Origin: an uncultured Collinsella sp.
GTDB lineage: Bacteria > Actinomycetota > Coriobacteriia > Coriobacteriales > Coriobacteriaceae
Direction of reading: 5' to 3'
Assembly (NCBI GenBank): GCA_900549185.1
Contig: URNM01000003.1
Coordinates: 1 to 48,774 of the forward strand
DNA length: 48,774 nucleotides
Shown here: in pieces, positions 25,824-33,856 of the stretch
How positions within the stretch are numbered: the stretch's first letter is position 1
Layout of the letters: each line of letters opens with the position of its first letter
Position numbers and translations under genes: made by a program
The notes under the pieces: generated by a model
Told to the model about the DNA's origin: nothing
Database searches by the model: none
What the model saw: the letters and a program-made list of their open reading frames with translations, nothing else

Positions 25824-26423
25824 ATGTTCAACATTGTGCTGTATGCACCCGAGATTCCAGCCAATACGGGCAATATCGGCCGCACCTGCGTGGTCACCGG
25901 CGCCCGCCTGCATCTGGTGGAGCCGCTGGGGTTTTCACTCGACGACAAGACGGTGTGTCGCGCTGGCCTGGGCTACTGGCAAAACTTGGACGTGACGACC
26001 TATGCCGGCTGGAAGGATTTTCTTGTGCGCAACGGCCTCTCCCCCGCCGACGAGCGCCTGCATCTGCTGACCAAAAAGGCGCGCCGAACCTATGCGCAAA
26101 GCACCTACCGACACGGCGACTATTTGGTCTTTGGCAGCGAGAGTTCGGGCATTCCCGAGCCACTGCTTGCCGCGGCGCCCGAGCGTTGCGAGCGCATCCC
26201 CATGCTGCGCGATTGCGACTCACTCGATAACGCCGAGGCTTGGGAAGCCCACGAGGAATCGCTCGGGCATACCGAGGACAGCCACGAGGCCATCCTTCAA
26301 CAGGATATCTGCGGCAACTTCGTCAACCCGGACGACTACCGCATCAGCGCACTCAACCTCTCCAACAGCGCCGCCATCGTCCTCTACGAGGCCCTACGCC
26401 AAACAGGCTTTCCGGGAATGTGA
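25824..26423 (+). CDS. trmL: tRNA (cytidine/uridine-34 2'-O) methyltransferase, TrmL-like
   Basis: The protein begins MFNIVLYAPEIPANTGNIGR, the TrmL signature, with LVFGSESSGIPE and the knot motif NLSNSAAIVLYEALRQ. TrmL methylates the wobble base of leucine tRNAs using S-adenosylmethionine. The start at ATG 25824 follows AAGGAG. At 199 residues it is about 40 longer than the usual 155-160: an acidic insert at about residues 129-172 sits between RIPM and NLSN, next to the trefoil knot that binds the cofactor. The stop codon TGA lies inside a family 2 hairpin repeat, which supplies the last Met and stop. Confidence 0.88.
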   Translation: MFNIVLYAPEIPANTGNIGRTCVVTGARLHLVEPLGFSLDDKTVCRAGLGYWQNLDVTTYAGWKDFLVRNGLSPADERLHLLTKKARRTYAQSTYRHGDYLVFGSESSGIPEPLLAAAPERCERIPMLRDCDSLDNAEAWEAHEESLGHTEDSHEAILQQDICGNFVNPDDYRISALNLSNSAAIVLYEALRQTGFPGM

Positions 26424-26449
26424 CAAAGGAACTGTCCCTTTCTCACATT
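26417..26449 (+). repeat. Hairpin repeat family 2, copy 1
   Basis: A 33-bp near-palindrome with ends AATGTGA/TCACATT and core AACTGTCCCTTT. It lies between convergent trmL and the UvrA-like gene, three bases from the latter's stop, and contains the trmL stop codon. It also could act as a transcript-end hairpin. Confidence 0.88.
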
Positions 26450-26452
26450 CGG

Positions 26453-28966
26453 TTATAGGTAGCGTCCGGTAATGCTCTTGGAGCAGACTGCGATGTCGCC
26501 CGGCGTACCGGCGCAGACGATTTGCCCGCCGGCGTCGCCACCGCCCGGGCCCATGTCGATCACGTAATCGGCGTTACGGATAAGGTCGAGATCGTGTTCG
26601 ATCACGATAACCGTGGCGCCTTTGGCAACAAGGCCGTCGAACACATTCAGCAACACCTGAACATCGAGCGGATGCAGGCCGATCGTGGGCTCGTCGAACA
26701 CAAATACGGCATCATCCTGCACGCGTCCCATCTCGCTCGCGAGCTTAAGACGCTGCGCCTCGCCGCCCGAAAGCGCCGGCGTGGGCTCACCGAGCGTGAG
26801 ATAGCCCAAGCCAAGGTCGTGCAAGGTCTGCAAGCGCGTCTGAACTTTCTTGAGCCCCACCGTGGCGTCGATGGCCTCGTCCACACTCATGTCCATGAGC
26901 TGCGGCAACGTAAGCAGACTCCCATCCTTGCCCTCGCGATGGATATGCGAAGCCGCGTCTGCATAACGTGAGCCGCAACATGCCGGGCAGACGATTTCGA
27001 CATCGGGCAAAAACTGCACGTCGAGCGATATCGATCCCGTGCCGTCGCACGTAGGACAGCGCAAGGCGCCAGTGTTATAGCTAAAGGCGCCCGCCTTGTA
27101 GCCGGCTGCCTTGGCTTCGGGCGTACGGGCGAAGGCGCGGCGCAGCTCATCATGGATGTCGGCATAGGTTGCCACCGTCGAGCGCACGTTGGCACCGATG
27201 GGCGTGGCGTCAATCAGGTTGGCACGCGCAATGCCCTCGGCATCGATCCAGCGCACGTGGCGTGGCAAGCGCTCGCCAGCTGCCTGCGCCTTGAGTGCCG
27301 GGATGAGCGTCTCGAGCACCAACGTCGTCTTGCCCGAACCCGAAACGCCCGTCACCGCGACAAGACGGCCGCGCGGAATATCGACTTCGAGCGGCTTGAC
27401 GGTATGGATGGCATCAGTTGCCATGCGGATGTGGCCCTGATCGAACATTTCCTCGTCAGTCACCTGCGGACGCGAGCGCTTGGGCTCGGCGCGCAAAAAC
27501 GGCGCGATACGGCTGCCCTGCAATTGCTCGACCTCGTCTACTGTACCGGCAGCGATTACGCTACCGCCGCCTGCTCCGGCGACGGGGCCCATCTCGACCA
27601 GATAGTCGGCTTCCGCCAGCACACGTGTATCGTGGTCGACAACAACCACGGTGTTGCCGTCATCCACCAGATCGCGCATCACGCCCACCAAGCCGTCGAC
27701 ATTGGCAGGATGCAAGCCGATCGAAGGCTCGTCCAGCACATAAAGCACACCCGTCGATCGGTTGCGCACCACGCGGGCGAGCTGCACACGCTGGCGCTCA
27801 CCCGTGGAGAGCGTGGCGCCGGCGCGATCGAGCGAAAGGTAATCGAGACCCAGGTCGACCAGACGACGGGCCGCACTCAAAAACGAATCGCAGATATCCG
27901 TCGCCATGGGCCGCATCTCGGCCGGCAAGGACGTAGGCACCCCGCGCACCCACTCAATCGCCTCACCCAGCGTCATGGCCGCCGCCTGTGCCAGATTGAT
28001 ACCGCGTACCTGGGGCTGGCGTGCGGCCTCGGAGAGACGCGTGCCGCCACAGTCACGGCATGGCCCCTCGCGCAAAAAGCGCGCAACGCGCTTGAGGCCC
28101 TTGTCGTCCTTAACCTTGGCAAGCGCATTCTCAACGGTATAGACGGCGTTGTAATAGGTAAAGTCGAGCGGCGTGGCGCCCTCGCCATTCTTGGGAACGT
28201 AAAGAATGTGCTTCTTAACCGCAGGGCCGTGAAACACGATGTCGCGCTCTTGAGGCGTGAGCTGGTTAAACGGCACGTCGGTGCGCACACCCATCTCGCC
28301 GGCTACCTGCTTCATCAGATCCCACATGAGCGTGCCCCAGGGAAGCACCGCGCCTTCGTTGATAGTCTTTGACTCGTCGGGCACCAGGCTCGCTTCGTCC
28401 ACCTCGCGCATGACACCGGTGCCGCCGCAGGTGGGACATGCACCACCGCTATTGAAAGCCAAATCCTCGGCACCCGGCGCGTAGAACTCGCGGCCGCATG
28501 CGGGGCACGTGAGCGACAGGCCCGCAGCCACGTTAAGGCTCGGCTCCACACGCGCCCCGCAATGCGGGCACACGTGATGGGCGCAGCGGCTAAAGAGTAG
28601 ACGCAGGCTATTGTTGAGCTCGGTCATGGTGCCAAAGGTAGAACGCACGCCCGGCACGCTGGGGCGCTGATGCAATGCGAGCGCCGCCGGCACGTGCAGC
28701 ACCTCGTCCACCTGGGCGTGTTCGGCCTGCGTTAGGCGACGTCGAGTATAGGTGCTGAGTGCCTCCAAGTAGCGACGCGAGCCCTCAGCATAAAGAACCC
28801 CCAGCGCCAGCGAACTCTTGCCCGAACCCGATACGCCGGCAATACCCACGAGCTTTCCCAGCGGAATGTCGATATCGATGTCCTTGAGGTTATGGACGCG
28901 CGCGCCACGTACCTCGATAGCCTGCGGGCTCATCTTCTGTTCCGTCACCTTTATCACCCTACTCAT
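26453..28966 (-). CDS. Class II UvrA-like ABC ATPase
   Basis: An 837-residue UvrA homologue with two ABC ATPase halves. The first Walker A is GVSGSGKS (44-51), the second GVSGSGKTT in the C-terminal half; signature loops are LSTGERQRV and LSGGEAQRL, and zinc-finger CxxC pairs occur in CPHCG, CPACG, CPTCGG and CRDCGG. It is clearly shorter than housekeeping UvrA (about 940) and fits the UvrA2/DrrC-like class linked to tolerance of DNA-binding drugs. It overlaps the upstream AAA ATPase gene by eight bases, so the two are translated together. Housekeeping excision repair is not excluded but is less likely. The start could also be ATG 28933. Confidence 0.88.
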   Translation of the reverse strand: MSRVIKVTEQKMSPQAIEVRGARVHNLKDIDIDIPLGKLVGIAGVSGSGKSSLALGVLYAEGSRRYLEALSTYTRRRLTQAEHAQVDEVLHVPAALALHQRPSVPGVRSTFGTMTELNNSLRLLFSRCAHHVCPHCGARVEPSLNVAAGLSLTCPACGREFYAPGAEDLAFNSGGACPTCGGTGVMREVDEASLVPDESKTINEGAVLPWGTLMWDLMKQVAGEMGVRTDVPFNQLTPQERDIVFHGPAVKKHILYVPKNGEGATPLDFTYYNAVYTVENALAKVKDDKGLKRVARFLREGPCRDCGGTRLSEAARQPQVRGINLAQAAAMTLGEAIEWVRGVPTSLPAEMRPMATDICDSFLSAARRLVDLGLDYLSLDRAGATLSTGERQRVQLARVVRNRSTGVLYVLDEPSIGLHPANVDGLVGVMRDLVDDGNTVVVVDHDTRVLAEADYLVEMGPVAGAGGGSVIAAGTVDEVEQLQGSRIAPFLRAEPKRSRPQVTDEEMFDQGHIRMATDAIHTVKPLEVDIPRGRLVAVTGVSGSGKTTLVLETLIPALKAQAAGERLPRHVRWIDAEGIARANLIDATPIGANVRSTVATYADIHDELRRAFARTPEAKAAGYKAGAFSYNTGALRCPTCDGTGSISLDVQFLPDVEIVCPACCGSRYADAASHIHREGKDGSLLTLPQLMDMSVDEAIDATVGLKKVQTRLQTLHDLGLGYLTLGEPTPALSGGEAQRLKLASEMGRVQDDAVFVFDEPTIGLHPLDVQVLLNVFDGLVAKGATVIVIEHDLDLIRNADYVIDMGPGGGDAGGQIVCAGTPGDIAVCSKSITGRYL

Positions 28967-30077
28967 GCCATAAAACTCGATCGCGAATGTACGCGCCCAG
29001 CATGGGCACGGTAAACCGGACGAGGCCGTATCCGACAGCTTCGATGACGCGCTCGCGAATCAGGCTTGCGCGATATTTACTCGCCCAGCTCTGAGTACGG
29101 TCGCAACGCTCAATGATGTCCGCCATGCGCGTCGGCTTACCCTCGTCAGCAGCCATGGCCTCGATAAAGAGGCGTTGCGGACTGCGCAACCCGTAATACA
29201 AGGGAGCGTCGACCGCTTCATAGAACTCGGAGACGGCATCGGCGTAGCCAGCCTCGACATCGCGCCTTTCGATGACCTGTGAGCCACGTCGGACAGCAGA
29301 GCGCCACATGTAATAGCCCACCAGCTGAACCATATAGGGATGCCCCATGCTCTTGCGTGCCGCAAGGTCCGCTGTCTCCGCGTCAACGTAAAGACCAGCG
29401 TCTTTGACCGTCTGGATATATGAATCGCGCACCTTGGGCAAAGATATCGCCCCCAGCGTACGCTGCTGGGCACGCCGCAAAAACGTCACGCTCGGCTCTT
29501 CGAGCAGATCGTCAACCATACTGGGTAAGCCGGCGAACACCAGCGCAAGACCGCGCTGGTCGCTATCGGACAAGCCCGTGGCATCCTGATCTCCAAGCAC
29601 CTGCTGATAGAGAACGGCAAGAGCCGCCAGTTCCTCGATAGACGCAGATTGCGCCTCGTCAATCGCAAACAGTATGCCCTTTCCCGGCCCGAGTTTCTTG
29701 AGGCGTTCGTTGACTAACCCGCGCAACGTCTCGCCTTTTGCCCGCGCCGCCTCGACCGACATCCGGCCAAATGACGGCCCGAACTCCATTGACGTCACAA
29801 CGGGTTTATTCGAGCGAAGCGCGTCGGCCAAGCGGTCGCATAAGCCAAGCGAAGCGGAATCGGAGACAACCGCCCATCCGCGCTCATTGGCTAGACGTTG
29901 CAGCTCCCGTAGGAGAACCGTCTTGCCACAGCCGCGGTTTCCCGTAATGAGCATGAGCCTACCCGGCGCTCCGGCGCCGTTATCGAGCCCTTCCTCGAAA
30001 TCTTCGATGACCGACTCGCGACCAATGAGCATCGGAGGCCGCTTGCCTGCCGTTGGCTTAAAGGGATTTGGATTCAT
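28959..30077 (-). CDS. AAA-type ATPase with C-terminal winged-helix region
   Basis: The 372-residue protein has Walker A GNRGCGKT (46-53) and Walker B ILFAIDEAQ (135-143), in a layout typical of AAA/STAND ATPases of the archaeal-ATPase or ORC/Cdc6-like kind. The C-terminal 100 residues (RLFIEAMAADEGKPTRMADI...) look like a winged helix. Its N-terminus (KRPPMLIGRESVIEDFEEGL) matches the usual entry to such domains. The start has GGAGG. It overlaps the UvrA-like gene by eight bases, and three exactly spaced TTATACC words lie upstream. A DNA-binding or regulatory ATPase working with the UvrA partner is plausible but inferred from context only. Confidence 0.82.
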   Translation of the reverse strand: MNPNPFKPTAGKRPPMLIGRESVIEDFEEGLDNGAGAPGRLMLITGNRGCGKTVLLRELQRLANERGWAVVSDSASLGLCDRLADALRSNKPVVTSMEFGPSFGRMSVEAARAKGETLRGLVNERLKKLGPGKGILFAIDEAQSASIEELAALAVLYQQVLGDQDATGLSDSDQRGLALVFAGLPSMVDDLLEEPSVTFLRRAQQRTLGAISLPKVRDSYIQTVKDAGLYVDAETADLAARKSMGHPYMVQLVGYYMWRSAVRRGSQVIERRDVEAGYADAVSEFYEAVDAPLYYGLRSPQRLFIEAMAADEGKPTRMADIIERCDRTQSWASKYRASLIRERVIEAVGYGLVRFTVPMLGAYIRDRVLWHE

Positions 30078-30112
30078 GTCGGCCTCCTCGGATTGGCAAA
30101 CCCTGGTAATAG

Positions 30113-30139
30113 TTATACCAACTTATACCGAGTTATACC
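30113..30139 (-). promoter_or_regulatory. Triple TTATACC operator with 10-bp period
   Basis: TTATACC occurs at 30113, 30123 and 30133, exactly one helical turn apart, 36 bases upstream of the AAA ATPase start. On the coding strand these read GGTATAA and could overlap the -10 promoter element. The arrangement suits cooperative protein binding on one DNA face. Confidence 0.65.
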
Positions 30140-30144
30140 AATAG

Positions 30145-30177
30145 CATGTGACAAAGGAACTGTCCCTTTGTCACATG
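30145..30177 (+). repeat. Hairpin repeat family 2, copy 2
   Basis: A 33-bp near-palindrome with ends CATGTGAC/GTCACATG and core AACTGTCCCTTT, two substitution clusters away from copy 1. Its right end contains the stop codon of the TetM-like gene on the minus strand (TGA at 30173-30171). Confidence 0.9.
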
Positions 30178-32174
30178 TGGCCGAAAAACTCGGCGTCTGC
30201 TGCTCGCCAGGGGCGGAAGGTGGCGGGATCGATCTTTACGTGCGCCGCGGCGGGTACGTCGTACCATTTGACCGTGTAACCGGCGCCGTGAGAGCAAAAG
30301 ACCGAGTCGGGCGTGTTGGGCAGATCGGCCTCGGGCTCATAGGCGGCCGTCTCGATTACGTGCTCGACATCATGGCAAGCCGCATAGCCGGCGAACTCCA
30401 GGTACAGATGCCCGCGACCGCTCGTGTAGGCAGCCACCTCCAGCGCGTAATCCTGCACCTCGGAAGCCGGCACGCGACCCACAAGCTTCGCCCGGTCTCC
30501 CGCCATCGTCGGCGACTCGTACTCGGCACCCATGCGCGTGGCATCCGAGAGCGCCCGGCCCACGCACTCCCCCGGCACCTCGAGCTCAAAGCGATACCAC
30601 GGCTCCAACAGCACTGCCGCGCCGGCCTCACGCGCCTGCATGAGCCCCTGGCGAATCGCGCGGTACGTGGCCTGGCGAAAGTCGCCGCCCTCGGTGTGCT
30701 TGGCATGCGCGCGGCCGCCCGTGAGCGTAATGCGCACATCGGTGATGGGCGAGCCGGTCAGCACGCCCAGATGATCGCGCTCCATGGCGTTGGTGAGCGC
30801 CAAACGCTGCCAGTTAAGATCGAGCTCGTCGGTCGAGGTCACGGTGCCAAACTGCACGCCCGAACCCGCTGGCAACGGCTCCAGGCGCAAATGTACCTCG
30901 GCATAGTGGCGCAGCGGCTCAAAGTGGCCCACGCCCTCGACTGGCTGCGAAATAGTCTCCTTATAGAGAATGCCGCCAGACTCAAACGCAACCGAAAGGC
31001 CAAAACGATCGGCCAACACCCGCTGCACGACCTCGAGTTGCACGGCGCCCATCAACTGCAAATGAATCTGCTCGAGATGCGTATTCCAGCTTACGCCGAG
31101 CATGGGATCTTCGTCGGCAAGCTCGGCCAGTGCCTGGAACACCGTATGGACATCGTGTTCGCCCGGAAGCACCGTATAGGTGAGGACTGGCGCAATGACA
31201 GGTGCATTGCCCGCGGGCTCCGCGCCCAGGGCATCACCCGGGCGAACGTGTGCAAGGCCCGTCACGGCGCAGATGCCGCCAGCGGCAACTTCCTGAGCAA
31301 GTTCATACTTTTCGCCGTTATAGATGCGTACCTGATCGACCTTCTGCTCCCACGCCTCGGCACCGGAACGTCCGTCAATCATCTGCTTGGCATGCAGCGT
31401 GCCACCGGTCACTTTAACCCAAGCCAAGCGCTCACCGCGATCCCCGCGGCTCACGCGGTAGACGCGCGCGGCAAACTCCGGGAGCCACGCCTGTTCACGC
31501 ATCAGCGTGCATATGCCATCTAGCAGCTCGTCCACACCTTGGTCCTTGAGCGCCGAGCCGGCAAAGCAGGGAAAGAGCTTGCGCTCAGCAACCATGCGCG
31601 ACAGCGTCGCGGAGGAAAGCTCACCCGCCTCAAGAAACTCCTCGAGCGCCGCCTCGTCTAACGCAGCAGCATCCTCCTGAACGGTGCCGCCCACCAGCAG
31701 TTCGTTGGCATCCAGGCAGCCCTCGGAAAGATGTTGCCCAAGTTGTGCCAGCAAAACATCTCGACCGGGATTCTCCAAATCGATTTTGTTGATAAAGATG
31801 AACGTCGGAATGTCATAGCGCGCGAGCAGGCGCCACAGGGTTTCGGTGTGCCCCTGCACGCCGTCGTTGGCGCCCACAACCAAAATCGCGTAGTCGAGTG
31901 CGCGCAGCGTGCGCTCCGCCTCGGCAGAAAAATCGACATGCCCCGGCGCATCCACGAGCATGACGTGGGTATCGCCATGGTCGAGCACGGCCTGCGACGA
32001 GAAGATCGTAATGCCACGCTCGCGCTCAATCTCGTTCGTATCCAGATGCGAATCGCCATCGTCCACGCAGCCGCGCTTGCGAATGCGACCCGCGTTGAAC
32101 AGCATGGCCTCGGCCAGCGTGGTCTTGCCGGCATCGACATGCGCCAAGATTCCAACGACCGCTTGCTTCGACAT
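30171..32174 (-). CDS. TetM/EF-G-like translational GTPase
   Basis: The 667-residue protein is a ribosome-dependent GTPase: G1 AHVDAGKTT, G2 ERERGIT, G3 DAPGHVDF and G4 NKIDLEN, followed by EF-G-type domains II, III, IV and V. The layout and length resemble ribosomal-protection proteins (TetM/TetO group) more than EF-G. Base composition matches neighbours, so it is probably a native chromosomal member rather than recently acquired resistance. Whether it protects ribosomes from tetracycline or has another job cannot be read from sequence. ATG 32174 follows AGAGGAG; the longer frame is ignored. Its last codons and stop come from a family 2 repeat. The AAA ATPase and UvrA-like genes follow on the same strand. 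Confidence 0.82.
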   Translation of the reverse strand: MSKQAVVGILAHVDAGKTTLAEAMLFNAGRIRKRGCVDDGDSHLDTNEIERERGITIFSSQAVLDHGDTHVMLVDAPGHVDFSAEAERTLRALDYAILVVGANDGVQGHTETLWRLLARYDIPTFIFINKIDLENPGRDVLLAQLGQHLSEGCLDANELLVGGTVQEDAAALDEAALEEFLEAGELSSATLSRMVAERKLFPCFAGSALKDQGVDELLDGICTLMREQAWLPEFAARVYRVSRGDRGERLAWVKVTGGTLHAKQMIDGRSGAEAWEQKVDQVRIYNGEKYELAQEVAAGGICAVTGLAHVRPGDALGAEPAGNAPVIAPVLTYTVLPGEHDVHTVFQALAELADEDPMLGVSWNTHLEQIHLQLMGAVQLEVVQRVLADRFGLSVAFESGGILYKETISQPVEGVGHFEPLRHYAEVHLRLEPLPAGSGVQFGTVTSTDELDLNWQRLALTNAMERDHLGVLTGSPITDVRITLTGGRAHAKHTEGGDFRQATYRAIRQGLMQAREAGAAVLLEPWYRFELEVPGECVGRALSDATRMGAEYESPTMAGDRAKLVGRVPASEVQDYALEVAAYTSGRGHLYLEFAGYAACHDVEHVIETAAYEPEADLPNTPDSVFCSHGAGYTVKWYDVPAAAHVKIDPATFRPWRAADAEFFGHM

Positions 32175-32419
32175 GGCTCTCCTCTTATTGCAAGCCCACC
32201 GCACGCGGCAACGGGCATCCTCGTTCCACACTGGATGATACAATTTACGGGCCGGCGGGCGAAGCGGGCCCTATCCCCCGACCGAGCTCATCGCCCTGCG
32301 TTGCCGCGCGGCGATTTTCGTAGGTTCGCGCCTTGCGAAAGCCGGCACCTCCCCTTTTTGTCTGCCCGGGTTCATCTGGGGCAGTAACAACGCGAGCCTC
32401 ACAACAGCGAGGAGTCACC

Positions 32420-32845
32420 ATGAAGGCATTGCTCAACGAGTTCAAGGAATTCATTAATCGCGGCAACGTGATAGACATGGCCGTCGGCGTGATTATCGGC
32501 GGCGCATTCACTGCCATCGTGACCTCGCTTACCGATAACATCATTAACCCGCTTATCTCCGTGATTGCCGGCGGCAGCGCCACCGAGATCTCGGGGCTGG
32601 TGGTGCCGGGAACCAATATCGACTTTGGAGCGTTCATTGGCGCGTGCATCAACTTTTTAATTGTCGCTGCCATCGTCTTTGCCATCGTCAAGGCGTTTAA
32701 CAAGGCGCAGGAGATTGGCGATAAGCTGGCCGGCACCACCGCCGAGGAAGCCGCGCCGGCACCCGTCTGCCCGTATTGTCTGGAAGAGGTGCACGAAGGC
32801 GCGACCAAGTGCTGCCACTGCGGAAGTGAGCTGCCCAAGGAATAG
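32420..32845 (+). CDS. mscL: Large-conductance mechanosensitive channel with zinc-ribbon tail
   Basis: The N-terminus KALLNEFKEFINRGNVIDMA and the first membrane helix AVGVIIGGAFTAIVTSLTDN are the MscL signature; a second helix (about 73-92) follows. MscL opens under membrane tension to release solutes during osmotic downshock. The 141-residue protein ends not with the usual charged helical bundle alone but with CPYC at 117-120 and CCHC at 131-134, a zinc ribbon. The start has GGAG. A terminator follows. The tail could bind a partner or sense metal, but no function is known to me. Confidence 0.93.
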   Translation: MKALLNEFKEFINRGNVIDMAVGVIIGGAFTAIVTSLTDNIINPLISVIAGGSATEISGLVVPGTNIDFGAFIGACINFLIVAAIVFAIVKAFNKAQEIGDKLAGTTAEEAAPAPVCPYCLEEVHEGATKCCHCGSELPKE

Positions 32846-32908
32846 TCGCGTAGGCGCAGCACTTTCAACCACACGGCAAGCACCCCAGACGCCGCAATCA
32901 ACTTAATT

Positions 32909-32931
32909 TGGCCCCGTTTGGGGCCATTTTT
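32909..32931 (+). terminator. Intrinsic terminator after mscL
   Basis: TGGCCCC (32909-32915) pairs with GGGGCCA (32920-32926) around GTTT, followed by TTTTT. The minus-strand acetyltransferase gene ends 35 bases beyond. Confidence 0.9.
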
Positions 32932-32965
32932 CGTTCGAATGACTTGTTGCCGTGAGGCCCGGCTT

Positions 32966-33454
32966 TCACACCTCGCGCAGCCAATCGAACGCAACACGCG
33001 CCGTGCCGTCGGATACATAGACGACGCCGGCACGCTCAAACCCCGCCTTAATACTCGCACCCTGCATGGGCAGGTTGTCCTGATGTGTGTCGATGCGCAG
33101 GTGATCGGCACGCTCCTTGGCAAAGGCAAACATCGCAGCCGCGATACCGTGCACGGTGCCGTCGGATGCCACACGGTGCAGCACGGCGTACGGAGTGTCG
33201 CTACGCCATTGACCGTCCTCAATTACGTCATAGCACTCGTCCGGGCCCGGTAAAAAGGCAAACGTCGCCACCACGCGGCCGTCGACTTCGCACACATAGC
33301 TGCCACCGGCGGCGATATCGGCGGCCAGCTGCTCGGCAGAAGGCGTGCCTTCGGGCCACTGCGTGGCGTTGCCATGCGCGCGCATAAAGGCGCGGGCCGC
33401 GTCATAGATAGCCATGACGGCGGGAATGTCGGTATCGAGGGTTTTTCTGATCAT
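32966..33454 (-). CDS. GNAT-family acetyltransferase
   Basis: The 162-residue protein matches GCN5-related N-acetyltransferases: an N-terminal strand-helix (IRKTLDTDIPAVMAIYDAAR), then VLHRVASDGTVHGIAAAMFAFAKERA, where the acetyl-CoA pyrophosphate loop normally lies, and a C-terminal GFERAGVVYV segment. The usual Q/RxxGxG/A loop is loosely kept as GTVHGIA. The substrate is unknown; family members acetylate amines of antibiotics, amino acids or proteins. It is divergent from a small zinc-ribbon gene, with a palindrome between them. Confidence 0.82.
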   Translation of the reverse strand: MIRKTLDTDIPAVMAIYDAARAFMRAHGNATQWPEGTPSAEQLAADIAAGGSYVCEVDGRVVATFAFLPGPDECYDVIEDGQWRSDTPYAVLHRVASDGTVHGIAAAMFAFAKERADHLRIDTHQDNLPMQGASIKAGFERAGVVYVSDGTARVAFDWLREV

Positions 33455-33475
33455 CGCGCGGCGACCTCACGTTTA

Positions 33476-33507
33476 TTGGTATCACTTTGATTGAGCAATG
33501 ATACCAA
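33476..33507. promoter_or_regulatory. Inverted repeat TTGGTATCA in divergent promoter
   Basis: TTGGTATCA (33476-33484) and TGATACCAA (33499-33507) form a perfect 9-bp inverted repeat around 14 bases, between the divergent acetyltransferase and zinc-ribbon genes. Its TTGGTAT half-site also appears in the TTATACC cluster at 30113-30139. Confidence 0.55.
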
Positions 33508-33525
33508 CGTTTGGAGAGGGGCGCG

Positions 33526-33828
33526 ATGCAGATGGGAAGCAAAAAGCGAGCCGCCTGGTCAAAGGCCAAAAGCGAGTTTTTGGGCGCTGCTACCGGCGGC
33601 GATATGAGCGACCTGTTTGCACGCGAGGACGAGCGCCGCGACGCCCTGAACGCCGAGCGCGATGAAGCTTGGCGCTACAAGTCGTGCGAACGCAAAAACC
33701 GTTACGACACACGCGCCGAGGCCGAGGCCGTTATGGCCGACTGCGAAAACCGCGGGCGGCGTGGTTTGGCCTGCTACAAATGCGAATACTGCGGCGGCTG
33801 GCACCTGACGTCGCACCCTTGGAAATGA
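33526..33828 (+). CDS. Small zinc-ribbon protein, CxxC-GWHLT type
   Basis: A 100-residue basic protein. The N-terminal half is helical and charged; the C-terminal half reads KSCERKNRYDTRAEAEAVMA, then CYKCEYCGGWHLT. Proteins with K-C-x-x-K...Y-x-T...EA and a C-terminal CxxC-x-GWHLT are common in phages and actinobacteria and are thought to bind zinc and perhaps nucleic acid. I start at ATG 33526 behind GGAGAGGGG; the TTG at 33511 would precede the ribosome site. No specific function is known to me. Confidence 0.75.
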   Translation: MQMGSKKRAAWSKAKSEFLGAATGGDMSDLFAREDERRDALNAERDEAWRYKSCERKNRYDTRAEAEAVMADCENRGRRGLACYKCEYCGGWHLTSHPWK

Positions 33829-33856
33829 TCTCGCGCATCCGCCTATGCTCGACAGG

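Noticed and set aside
24479..25948. 489-residue open frame on the minus strand
   Set aside because: It mirrors the COG0523 GTPase, with a Val/Leu/Asp/His-rich composition typical of antisense shadows in GC-rich genes; no family motifs.
30093..31523. 476-residue plus-strand open frame opposite the TetM-like gene
   Set aside because: Antisense shadow; it starts in the operator and repeat and has no recognisable domain.
30171..32174. TetM-like gene as a recently acquired tetracycline resistance determinant
   Set aside because: Base composition matches its neighbours and no mobile element genes or conjugation genes are nearby. A native translational GTPase is more likely.
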